Shown piece after piece: positions 1 to 8,919 of a stretch of 23,224 bases of DNA. Source of the stretch: Ectocarpus siliculosus (Eukaryota; Sar; Phaeophyceae; Ectocarpales; Ectocarpaceae); the NCBI GenBank assembly GCA_000310025.1, contig FN648468.1:168792-192015 (forward strand), in the 5' to 3' direction. Made by a program: the position numbers and the translations under genes. How positions within the stretch are numbered: the first letter of the stretch is position 1; every line of letters begins with the position of its first letter. Below the pieces are notes generated by a model. The model had not been told where the DNA came from and searched no databases. It saw only the letters and a program-made list of their open reading frames with translations.

Positions 1-1560
1 GGTCCTCCCACGGTAATGTGCCGACGACCCCCGTGCCCCCGAGAAGGAAGCGTGAGAAAAGGTTCACTTACATCAGAGAAAACATCGTCCCGAAGCAAAA
101 AAACAGGCGAAATGGTACAAATACATATATATCCGAGGGGCTGCAAACATATTCATAGCTAACAGGTCAGTTATCTCGTGGTTTCCCAGGTACCAGGAGT
201 GCCAAAACAGAGGTTATGATGGCAGTAAATGCCCCCCCACCCCGCAAGGGGCAGCGGCTTTCTTTCCCCCCCCCCCCCCCCCCCGCCGCATGCACCCTCC
301 ACCGCCTGTACCACCAACATCAAACACATCGCTGCGGTCCGTTCACGGGTGATCCGAACCTGCACGCATCGATATACACACACCTCGAAGCTCTCACGAC
401 ATGAACGAAAATCTTCCACGAGGGGGTACCAATATAACCCAATCCTCATTCGCACAGCACCGTCTGTCACCGCGCATGATACCTCGGTGCGGGGATTGTT
501 TGCTCCTTTCATGGGGACTCGTCCCCGCGAACGGTCGGAGACCAAAGTTGTGCCTGAAGAGGCCGATCATCAAGTGGCAACCCTTCCTCCCCAGTCACCC
601 ACCCAAGACGAGAAAACTGACGGGCGAGACCCCATCTACTAAAGGAGGGGGTCACTCACGAAGCGCGGGCAGTACCCCAAACCGCGAAGAGGTCTTTGGA
701 CATTACAAACGGACAACGCTACAAACGGTACCACATACCACAACGGAGGGAGAGATCTACACACACCACAGAATCGAGAGAGTTTTATTCGCGAACACAC
801 CACGCATGCTTGCCGTTGTGTAGGTTCTCATGGCTCGCCTGATTGCGGTGGCGACAAGCAAGTGCACTGTTAATCTTGTCGTTCAAGGATCCCACTAAAC
901 ATCGATTCGTACGTCTCTGCGTAACGGGGTGCGCAAGCAAGCACTTATTGTCCAAAACATCGACCAACCCCTCACGCCAATGTCGACTTTAAATCGTTCC
1001 AGAACTGCATAACTGTGGCGCACAATGTTCTTGGAAACAGGGTTATGCACTTCATTCTATATATTCCATACTCGGTTGACGCATGTCTTCCCTTTTTCGA
1101 AACGGAGCCCTGAAACAACGTCACCGCTTTAGTCGCTACCAAACATAAACAAACGCGGAAAACAACGATGAGAAGACCCTGCCGCAAGGAGGACCCCTAC
1201 AAGATTTTTCTTGTATGCAACGAAACCTGTTCTCCTTTCTTAAGCACAGCACCACCAAAACCCATGCACGTATCATATGTCTGGTGACGTTTGGATGATT
1301 TCTAAACAAGGAACAGAAGCGTCAAGCACGCTTCTTCGAGCCACACACAACTAGTTGCAACGATTCACTGCACGGCACGTCCGTCATAGCCCGCTATTAC
1401 CCAATTTTGGGGGCAATTTAGCTGGGATGCCTGAAAGGCGTTCTTCCTCTCTAGCTCTATCTCGGATAGGCGGCAGGAACCTCCTTTTCCTACAAGTCTG
1501 GCCTACCGTGAGTCCGCAAGACAGTCTTCGCATGAATATATGTCTGCTGCCACGAGCGGC
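1..1560. other. Gene-poor flank; probable 3' flank of a minus-strand gene
   Basis: I see no convincing gene here. Open frames exist on both strands (for example 229-642 and 401-823 plus, 171-545 minus) but they lack domains, coherent composition and good splice sites. The + strand is A/C-rich over most of about 300-1000, the pattern seen where the minus strand is transcribed in this window, so part of it may be the 3' UTR of the gene ending at 1561. A 20-nt C tract lies near 265-284. Confidence 0.5.
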
Positions 1561-3279
1561 CTACGGATAGCTGCCTCGGAATTCTTTCGAGTGCCTTTCC
1601 CGTGTGGCGTCGGTCTTTGCGGCCTTGATCCCCCACTTGTCCTGCTCGAGAGTGCGGTAAATCATATACAGAGAGGGGGGGGGGGGGGGTAGCGGCAGGG
1701 TCGAAGAGGTGGATGGACAATTTCAGTAGTTCCGGGGCGAGCAGGGGGTTCGTGAAGCACAAAAAGTGCATATAGCACCACGTGCATCAATCTTGACATC
1801 GGAATCTAGGTTTCTAGACGTCTGGGAGCGTTCCGGGGTCGCGTTCATCTAGACCACCTGCATCCATCTTAAGAACGCGTCGATGTGGCACACAGCTCCA
1901 GCCCGGGCTGGTGTGAATGGGTCCAGAACATGCACTAGTGCATTTAAAGCAGCTCGTTCTTAATAGTCTAGTCCACGGGGTGGTAAAGGCACCGCCTAGA
2001 GAACAATTAATCGACCATCCACCACAACAGCAATGTGGGGGCGATCCGCGTACGTCCACCAATGCCACCAAAGCAGCAAGCCCTACTGTACAACACCACA
2101 AGTAGCGCATCATTCCCCCCACGTATGTTGAATCATCATTCCCCAGCAGCACGGGCAAGGAGGACCCCCCCCCCCCCGACCCATGGCGGTATGCACACAG
2201 AATGCACGCACCAACCAGAAACTGCTGGCCTCTCGCAGCTGCTTCGTCGCGCTTTCTTCGGCCGTCGCTGCCGCCGCCGTTGCCGCCGCCGCCGCACCCT
2301 GCGAGACACTGCCGCGGCCGCCGCCGCCGCCGGTACTGACGGTTCGTTCCGGGGACGTCCCGCTGGAGCGACGACCGCACGCCAAGACGGACTCCTTGTC
2401 CTCCGCCGCTGTCGTCGTAGCTAGCGTCGACGCTCCTATCTTCCGGAACGCGGCCCCCTCGGAACGTCTGCCCCGGTAAAGGAGGAACAGGGCGTGGGTA
2501 CATGTTGGAAGGGTTGGATGCGCGTAGGTGTGTGTGTGTGCGCGTGTAACTTCGTTTGACATCGACTGCACCAACCGCGTGATTCTGATCGAAAGCCAAA
2601 AGAGGTGCAGCAGAGTCAACGGGTAAACACCAGCTTTGTGATTTACACGAGTGCCCCAGACGGTCGGGGTTCCGGGGCTTCGTTGCTCTGAAACCCAAAA
2701 GCAGCTTCCTCATCGCAACGCACGCAACCGAAACATGCCATCGCCAAGATACTCCGCACACGCATCGCCCGCTGCGTCACACACACAAACATACCTCTCC
2801 ACTTCCACCGGCGACAACTCCGGCCTTTCGAGCAAACTCGACGTCGCCGCGTCCCCAGTCCCGCTCAGAGCTACCGGCGACTCCGGCCGCCGCTGCTGCA
2901 GCCCCTGGGAGGCCGCCGCCGCCGCCGATGCCGTTGCCAAGCCTCGGGGCGAAGGAGACTTGGCTCTCGACAGGTGGCGGCGGTGGGGCGGCGCTGCCGC
3001 GCGTAGCGCCCACGCTCGGGCGGTCGTCCCTTGACCCAGGCCTCCTCTCCCGCCGCGCCGGGCGGAGGACGGGAGGCGCTGCAGCGGCCGTTCTGCCGCC
3101 GAACCGCCGCCGCCGCCGCCGCCACCACTGGCGGAGGTAGTAGCGGCGGTGGAGGTGTTGCCGGCGGTGGGTGGGGATGGCGGGAGGACGATGACGGGTT
3201 GGGCTTTCTGGGGGTAACGGCGACGCCCCGTCAGGCCTTTGAACACGTCCAGCACGCTAGCCCTCGTGCGCAGAGCGCG
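1561..3279 (-). CDS. Three-exon gene of unknown function, low-complexity protein, 5' end unresolved
   Basis: I do not recognise this gene. Visible exons on the minus strand are 3279-2795, 2467-2212 and 1641-1561, together 822 nt (273 codons plus TAG). The first intron has a good donor (AG|GTATGT) and a CAG acceptor after a pyrimidine-rich stretch; codon AG|A joins in phase. The second uses GTGCGT and a GAGCAG acceptor, phase 0, behind a 15-C tract with no AG for over 100 nt upstream. Exon 1 begins ...SVLDVFKGLTGRRRY and is rich in Pro, Ala, Ser and a Gly run. Exon 2 has Gly and Ala runs, then KQLREASSFWL. Exon 3 encodes a charged tail starting DKWGIKAAK and ending FRGSYP. Exon 1 contains no ATG, and a TGA lies in frame at 3291-3289, so a further 5' exon is probably missing. 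The acceptor proposed at 3281-3280 is purine-rich and weak. No conserved domain is visible, so most of the product may be disordered. Phase agreement and Gly/Ala/Ser-rich GC codons are the main support. Confidence 0.5.
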
Positions 3280-3288
3280 CTGTTTTTC

Positions 3289-3414
3289 TCAACACCAACG
3301 CAAGTTGCGGACGCGCGAGGGGCGGGGCTTGTTGTGTGAGGCGTGAGGGTGGTCACGTTTCGCCGTTCGTTGGGATTCCATTGCGAGGCGCCACGAAACT
3401 GTGTGTTTAGCCAT
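3289..3414 (-). other. Short ATG ORF directly upstream of the minus-strand gene
   Basis: An ATG at 3414 opens a 41-codon frame starting MAKHTVSWRL and closing at TGA 3291-3289. It is in the same frame as the exon starting at 3279, with only the TGA and a few codons between. It may be an upstream ORF, part of an unresolved first exon, or chance. I cannot find an intron of plausible length that would remove the stop. Confidence 0.2.
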
Positions 3415-3541
3415 CGTCGCTTTGCGGTTGCTGCTGCCTGCCGCTCATCGCCTCGGAGACTCCTAAGATAGGTAACAAATGTGTAAGATCACCTCAGCCC
3501 CGTCCGTGCACGAAAAATGCTGCCACACTGTCTGCACCCGG

Positions 3542-3701
3542 ATTTTCGAGAGCAGGGCTTGCCTCTCTTTCCTGCCCCCTCGTTGCCCCGTCGAGACTTA
3601 AAGAAATCGTATCCACCTTTCAAAGATCATTTTACGTCCCCTCGCATTCACACCAAGTTATCTTCACGTGTGTTTTTCGAGGACAGGGCGTGCATCTCTT
3701 T
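3542..3701. repeat. Imperfect 28-bp direct repeat pair, 132 bp apart
   Basis: Positions 3542-3569 and 3674-3701 share the pattern TTTTCGAG..CAGGGC.TGC.TCTCTTT with few mismatches. No coding explanation is evident. It lies between the two minus-strand genes, downstream of the GTPase stop and upstream of the first visible exon of the next gene, so it could be a remnant of a tandem duplication in the intergenic or promoter sequence. Confidence 0.6.
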
Positions 3702-3876
3702 GCCATTGGCATCAAGCGTTCTGGCAAGGTTTGGCGAGGATACGTCCCACACTATTGCATGATGTCGGGGCTACCAAACATGCGTGCTGGGCAGTCATGC
3801 GAAAGAAACGACAATCGTAACGGAAACGGCCAGAACATTAGCAACTGCTGCAAAATGTGCGTCTTGCTTCTTCTCT

Positions 3877-5411
3877 CTATACCTGAAGACCCGGAACCTT
3901 CTGCATCGTCTTCTTCACCGTCGCCCCCCTGCCCCTGCCCGCCGACTGCTTCAGCCGGGTGCGGGCGAGGTGCTCCCCGACGGCTCGAGTCGTGGCGAAC
4001 ATGAAGGCCTCTCTCACGTTTGTCCCGGTTTTGGCGCTCACCTCTACGAAGGGCATGCCGAACTCTGCCGCAGTGTCTTGCCCTGTCTGAGACCCGACCT
4101 GCTCCCCCCACATCCACGAACCAAACGCGAAGGAGCATGAGCAGGTGTGGGTTGGGGGATAGTTGTACATGCGAGGGTGGCGGGGGTCGTGATGCGAACA
4201 TAGAGCAGAGAAAACATGATGTTTGGATGAAGACAGCACGATGAATGGACATCTTTGGGGGGGGGGGGGGGTCTCACGGAGGTTTCGTCTACGTACGTGC
4301 GAATTGCCGCGTGGGGAATGGATATTAATGGCTCAGGGTTGATTACTGTTTGACGACCTACTCTACCACGAAAGGCTGACATGTACGGGTCACAACAAAA
4401 GGCATTTACCCAAGAAGAGCCTGTACGTAATCTCCATTCCCCCCTTACCCTCTCACCTGTCGTTGCGATAGCGGCATGTCGCACTTGTTCCCCACCAATA
4501 GCATTGCCATGCCTGCTTTCTTCTTCGCCGCAAGCTTGTCACGGTGCTCTGGGTCGCTGAAATACCGGCGCAGTTCCTGCCCAGTGTCGAAAACGAGAAG
4601 GCAAGCAGCAGGTCATGTCGACTCTTACGTGTAGGCATTCGGTGTACAGTAGGTTGCGTGTTGTGCGATTGTTCGTTGTTTACATTACCCAACGCCGACA
4701 ACATGATATGTTATGTCTATGTTACGTGCGCGCGTCGTGACCAAGCAGCGGTAGGCCGTTGCGTGCTTCAAATGCAGCCACTTGCGTGCACACATACATA
4801 ACGCAGAAAAATAGGAGATCTCTCGGCGACACGTTGCAAGACACGCAGCAGCTACGTCCGCCTTCTCGTATTCTTTTAAATGTCGCACCGGCGATTACTC
4901 TTCTTACGTTGAGCGTAGACACCGAGGAAATGTCGTAGACGAAGAGCACCGCGTCGAAGGCCAGCAGGTACGTGCTGTTAACTTCTCGATAGCCAGGCTT
5001 GCCACTCGTGTCGTACACGTTGATCTTCACCTGCAGATCCGCGCACGGCGCCTGTTTGGTCGTGGACCCACCTTTTCCTCGTCCTCCGCTCGGTAAGGTC
5101 TTGCCTGCGACGGCAGGCTCTTCCTCTCGCGTCTGGTCGCCCCCGTCTTCCCCTTCTTCTTGCACCAGGTCGAGAGTTTTTATGTTGAAGTCTACGCCGA
5201 ACGTGGGTGCAACGTCTCCCGTGAAGATGCCGTCGACCCACCGGTTCCTGAGGCTCGTCTTCCCTACGCCGCACTCCCCGTGCAGAATGAAGTTCAGGCT
5301 CATATCGTGCTCGCCCGAAGCGCCACTTACCGACGGCGACGATCCCAAGCGGTTTTGGCGGAAGCAAGGGCACAGAGCGTCGAGTACGCGTCTGCAGCAG
5401 CTCCGCCCCAT
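3877..5411 (-). CDS. Rab-like small GTPase with N-terminal acylation signature and non-canonical G3 motif
   Basis: A Ras-superfamily GTPase, closest in look to Rab. Exons are 5411-4908, 4576-4457 and 4098-3877; both introns are phase 0 (GTAAGA...CAG and GTGAGA...CAG) and the product is 281 aa. The start ATG at 5411 has an in-frame TGA two codons upstream. Visible motifs: P-loop GECGVGKTS at residues 45-53; switch I PTFGVDF at 69-75 with Thr70; G3 DTSGK at 134-138, where Lys replaces the usual Gln; G4 NKCD at 198-201; G5 SAK at 229-231. About 38-45 acidic and Gly-rich residues are inserted between switch I and G3. The N-terminus starts MGRSCC and has more Cys at 14 and 16, suggesting myristoylation plus palmitoylation. 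The C-terminus ends VPGLQV with no prenylation Cys. Plant ARA6-type Rab5 has this anchoring plan; the GKPGYREV after DTS also recalls RJL GTPases (GHPFFYEV). CAG|GTATAG at the stop could instead be a donor leading to another exon. The membrane it serves cannot be inferred. Confidence 0.9.
4099..4456 (-). other. Intron 2 of the Rab-like gene
   Basis: A GT-AG intron of 358 nt, phase 0, between the NKCD exon and the SAK exon. It contains a roughly 14-nt C tract (G on +, about 4258-4271). Its acceptor is GAGCAG. A second in-frame CAG 12 nt inside the exon would remove four residues (VGSQ) if used. Confidence 0.85.
4577..4907 (-). other. Intron 1 of the Rab-like gene
   Basis: A GT-AG intron of 331 nt, phase 0. 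The donor GTAAGA follows VSTLN and the acceptor GGGCAG precedes ELRRYF. Splicing joins the strand after G3 to the next helix in the order expected for a Ras fold. No other feature is seen inside. Confidence 0.88.
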
Positions 5412-6248
5412 AATTCACCGTACCCGGACTGGTCGTCGTGAGAGGCAAGGTCCTCGCGTTGGTGTATTTTGGGCGTGGTGCAGTCGTCCCTGTCGTACGC
5501 AATCGTCCGAGAGTCACTGTACTTCGTCCACACACGGCGGACGGCAACTCTTCCGCGAGAGAGGCCTCCCTCTGTTGTCGTTCTTGCCGAGAACCTCACA
5601 GAACTCACTCCGGAGGTAGGAGCAGGTTCTTCGCCATAGGCCCGGGCTCTCGAGCTCTCCAAAAGAAATCGGGCACACAGACAGGCAGTGTAGAGGGACG
5701 TCGGCCGTTTACTTAGCTCGCGGTTGTTGTCTGCCCCCCCAGCCAGAGGCGGGGGGTTTCGAGTTCCTGTTGGATTAAAAAAATGCCCATCAACCGGTAC
5801 AACGGCGGGTGAGTCATTCATACACAGCCAAACACCTGCACCTGTTGTTTCGGGCTGTTTCGGGCTGCTTGTGCTCACCACGTGCTTGGAAGTCTAAGTA
5901 TTCAGGTGGTCCGTCATGGTGAAGTCATCTACAGTCTCCAACAGTTTTACTGTAGGTGCCGCATGTCGGGTGGAAATGTCTTGTCTGTGTGTGTGTGCAG
6001 TGTGCAACGTTGCAGGCTTTTTTGCAGCCACCGCCGTCCACGTAGCCACGTAGGTATTAGTGTGGGACCAGGCGTATTTCTGTTCCAGCAGGATGAGGAC
6101 CACATGAAACAAATGTAGGTCCGACTTGGAATAGACTACTATCTACCTGCGCACAGATACCTGAAGTGTCTATGTTAATGTTAACGACGTTCGAGCTTGA
6201 TCCGCAGCTATGCATTTCTGCGTAGCATCGGCGGCAGAGGTACAGAGT
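5412..6248. other. Upstream region of the Rab-like gene
   Basis: No convincing gene. A minus-strand open frame (5881-5327) overlaps the GTPase start in another frame and has no domain. The segment next to 5411 is likely 5' UTR and promoter of the minus-strand GTPase. I could not identify a clear TATA box or other core element. Confidence 0.5.
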
Positions 6249-6348
6249 ATACAACAGCAGCGGCGCAGGCTATTTGGGTGTACAGTCAGTGCCAAAGGAA
6301 TTAATTGTAGTCGGTCGGGTGCTGCTGCTGTGGGGTAGGTCAACTACA

Positions 6349-6546
6349 CAGTACAACAGCAGCAGTGCATTCATTCGTTGGGAGCCCGCATTTATCATGG
6401 TGTCCCATCGTCATCTTCTACCATCACTGTCGCTGTCACCGGACGCCGGACCCTACGACCCCAACCGAAGAAATCCTTGCCACCTTGTATCCCAGCAGGA
6501 TCCATTTCAGGATCGATCCATACATAAGAGGATCCAGCTCAGGATC
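6349..6546. repeat. Dispersed repeat, copy A (~190 bp)
   Basis: This segment matches 7249-7420 in the same orientation. The shared core starts TTCGTTGGGAGCCCGC, runs through CACCGGACGCCGGACCC and CCCCAACCGAAGAAATCC, and ends in a run of GGATC-containing words closing GCTCAGGATC. Copy A carries about 19 extra bases (around 6411-6429) relative to copy B. The edges do not show TG...CA, so a long terminal repeat is not clearly supported. Confidence 0.8.
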
Positions 6547-6980
6547 GGTACACAATATCACTGCCGTCATCACATACATACACACCAATGTTCAGGAAAA
6601 AAAACGGAAAATATTGACAACACAAAATGTTCGTCCGTGCGTCAGTCACGGCTCGATGTCGTCCGTGTGCACGGGCGCCGCTGCTCCGGTGTCGCTACGG
6701 CCAGTCCTAGCACGACCAAAATCGACCCGCTCCGTCCGTACACGCTCTCGTTGCTGTCCTTCCCAGTCGGTTCCTCGCTTTCTCCCTCGTTGCACTTAGT
6801 TAGTTAGGGTTCTTGGTCTGAAAATTATCGCGCCGAAGGGTCAATCAACCAGCCCACTCAGCTTGTCACCACACCTACCACCTCTCCTCCTTCCTTTGAT
6901 GGCGAAGCCAGGTTACTGAGACAGTACAGCTCCCTCTAGCAAACCTAGAGCCGTGTACATAGTGCCCGTCCGCCTTTCTG

Positions 6981-7157
6981 ATGGCGTCTGCCTCCGCGCA
7001 TAAAACTGAGATGGACATTGCTGTCTACACCGACGGCCGTGAGGCCCGCGCATCTGCATTTTTGTACCTGACGCACCAGTGCCGACCCAACTCTACCACT
7101 ACGCACGCCTCGCGGCGGGTGCGCCGCAGCAAAAAGGTATCGGTCCCTAGAGGGTGA
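6981..7157 (+). CDS. Small hypothetical ORF or first exon between the repeat copies
   Basis: An ATG at 6981 opens a 58-codon frame ending at TGA 7155-7157. It starts MASASAHKTEMDIAVYTDG. After codon 52 (SKK) there is a possible donor, AAG|GTATCG, in phase 0, so it could be a first exon, but no matching second exon was found. The DIAVYTDG string faintly resembles the start of RNase H folds (IYTDGS), but nothing after it does. It could also be chance inside a non-autonomous element. Confidence 0.2.
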   Translation: MASASAHKTEMDIAVYTDGREARASAFLYLTHQCRPNSTTTHASRRVRRSKKVSVPRG

Positions 7158-7186
7158 GTCTAGCCATGCTCGCTAGAAAGACCCCA

Positions 7187-7241
7187 CCCCTCGCTATGGG
7201 CCATGCCTAAGCAAATAAAGCCTTGCCGAGGCAGCGAGGGG
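7187..7241. repeat. Short perfect inverted repeat (9-bp arms)
   Basis: CCCCTCGCT at 7187-7195 and AGCGAGGGG at 7233-7241 could form a hairpin with a loop of about 37 nt. AATAAA lies in the loop near 7214. It sits immediately left of repeat copy B, so it may belong to the same mobile element or be a 3'-end signal. The function is unknown. Confidence 0.6.
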
Positions 7242-7248
7242 AAGTATT

Positions 7249-7420
7249 ATAGTACTACAGCGCAGTAATTCGTTGGGAGCCCGCATTTATCATGGTGTCC
7301 CATCGCTGTCACCGGACGCCGGACCCTGTGAGACCCCAACCGAAGAAATCCTTGACACATTGTAGCCCAGCACAGGATCCATTTTAGGATCGATCCATAA
7401 AGAGGATCCAGCTCAGGATC
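7249..7420. repeat. Dispersed repeat, copy B (~170 bp)
   Basis: This is the second copy of the 6349-6546 repeat, direct orientation, offset about 900 bp. Similarity begins near AGTACTACAGC and ends at GCTCAGGATC (about 7420). It differs from copy A by substitutions and the missing ~19 bases, so the copies are not recent identical duplicates. Confidence 0.8.
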
Positions 7421-8556
7421 AATGTATAGAACCACGCACGGTTGGTTGGTTCCCAAACTTTTTTTGCATCTATCCGTCAATAATAGATTCATCCTCTCGC
7501 GATATGTGTTTCGCTGTTGACCGCACGACGACCACCACCTTCCCGCCGCAATTCGTTGACCGAGAAATGACCAAAGGGTATTGGCATAGGCCTTGTAGCC
7601 AAAGGTATTGCTCGCAGTCCTCAAGCCAACCGTGTCCCTCTGTCCTCACAATCCTCTTCATCGTTTTGGGAACCTGCACCTGCCAAGTAACCCGTGAAGA
7701 AGCGGATATGCAGTGTAGACAGACCGAACTCTCTGAAAACAACGGCAATTCACCGTCTTACATCCATCCATCCATCCAACCAAAATTGTTTGGGAACAAA
7801 GAATCAAGAAAGAGAGGAGTGAAGACGAGGACCCTCGTTGTCGAGCACGTTGCTGCTGCGTGCCTGAAGCCCGTCCTCTCACCCTGTAATAACAGCCCCA
7901 TAGCTACAAGTTGTGGGTGTCGACCAACGTACCGACTATGTATGCATGTGTGCCAACGCCTAGGAAATGGCATGAAAGATTCAGCGTTCTGATTGTATCT
8001 CAACGGAGAGCCATTGCATTATAGTGTGAAACTACCGTTGGAGAACATCTTCTACTTTTTTTATTATTCCGACCGCAAAGAATTACCCCCTCGGCGATCA
8101 ACACGAATTCAGTAGTCTGTTGGAGGTAGACCTATTGATTCTGTAGGATAAAAAAAAAAAGGATTAATCTGCGGAAAAGGTGGTGCGCCAAAAAACAAAA
8201 CGACGAGAGAGAGGATATATTCGACAGCACTCTTCTTGTCCGCACGGCAGCAGACCCTCTATATCCTGCCTCCCACGTCCCGGGGGAGTGGCTGGCGTGC
8301 GTGGAGTGTGTGTTTTGTCTAGAGGTTCAACCGCCGACCTTAGCTCCTTGCAGGGACGGGCCTTGAAGCAGCCTAAATATAGGACACAGCAGACAGCTGG
8401 GCAGTAACTTCGAAACGGGTCTCTAAAATCTGCTGCTGCCCCGTAGACAGGGGAGATAGAGAGCGTCCCCGATAACAACAACGGAGCGCAGCCGCGGGCA
8501 AGGGACCCACTCGCGAGAGAACAGCCCCTCCGGTGCTCCAAGACCTTGACCGAGCC
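7421..8556. other. Intergenic stretch before the plus-strand gene
   Basis: No supported gene. Open frames at 7504-7992 plus and 8541-8164 minus have no domain or splice logic. A short CATC-type run near 7762-7777 and A/T homopolymers are the only low-complexity items. The last few hundred bases are the likely promoter or 5' UTR area for the candidate first exon at 8557. Confidence 0.45.
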
Positions 8557-8919
8557 ATGGCGCCAGCTCTTGGTGTGGGGCGGGCTTGGAACGGGGGGTC
8601 ATCGTCTTTGCGAGGAGAGGCGGCGGCGGCTGACACGGCGACGGCGATCACTGAACACACGGAGCGCTTGCCAGGGGACGACAGCAACAAGCGCCACACG
8701 ACGGCGGCGGCATCGTCTCAGGCCGTGCGTCCCGTGCGGTCTCGATACGCGTGGTCTGGTGGGGCGGGGGCTTCTTCCTCTAGATCGCCTGCTGCTGCTG
8801 CTGGCACGGAGTCGGGGGAAGGGAGAAAAAAGCAGCGTTCTAGCGGCAGCGGCGGGTTAGCAGCAGCAGAGCAGCAAAGACATCAACTAAGGCAAGAGAG
8901 GCATTCGTTTTTTTTGTGA
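8557..8919 (+). CDS. Candidate 5' exon, Ala/Ser-rich, of the plus-strand ankyrin gene or a separate gene
   Basis: An ATG in good context (GCCATGG) at 8557 opens a frame to TGA 8917-8919. It encodes an Ala/Ser/Gly-rich, charged protein starting MAPALGVGRAWNGG, with GC-rich codons like the exon at 14098. Two possible donors, GG|GTTAGC (exon end 8855) and TT|GTGATG (exon end 8912), both leave two bases, which is the phase needed by the exon at 10072. Neither donor is strong. As a stand-alone gene it would make about 120 aa with no domain. Treat the link to the downstream exons as inference. Confidence 0.35.
   Translation: MAPALGVGRAWNGGSSSLRGEAAAADTATAITEHTERLPGDDSNKRHTTAAASSQAVRPVRSRYAWSGGAGASSSRSPAAAAGTESGEGRKKQRSSGSGGLAAAEQQRHQLRQERHSFFL

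Noticed and set aside
2183-2479. 98-aa plus-strand ORF over the GC-rich exon
   Set aside because: Composition is plausible, but the minus strand has matching donor/acceptor phases at both ends of this block. The plus frame has none.
1814-2761. 315-aa minus-strand ORF
   Set aside because: It crosses the intron and exon 2 of the three-exon minus gene in another frame. It lacks splice logic and has Cys/His/Arg-rich chance composition.
5382-5387. Window-wide search for CRISPR arrays, prokaryotic operons or viral hallmark genes
   Set aside because: Intron structure, codon style and gene families are eukaryotic. No regularly spaced repeat-spacer array, replication or capsid-type gene was seen.
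6274-6807. 177-aa plus-strand ORF
   Set aside because: It runs through repeat copy A, and the same frame is not preserved in copy B, so it is not a repeat-encoded protein. No domain is seen.
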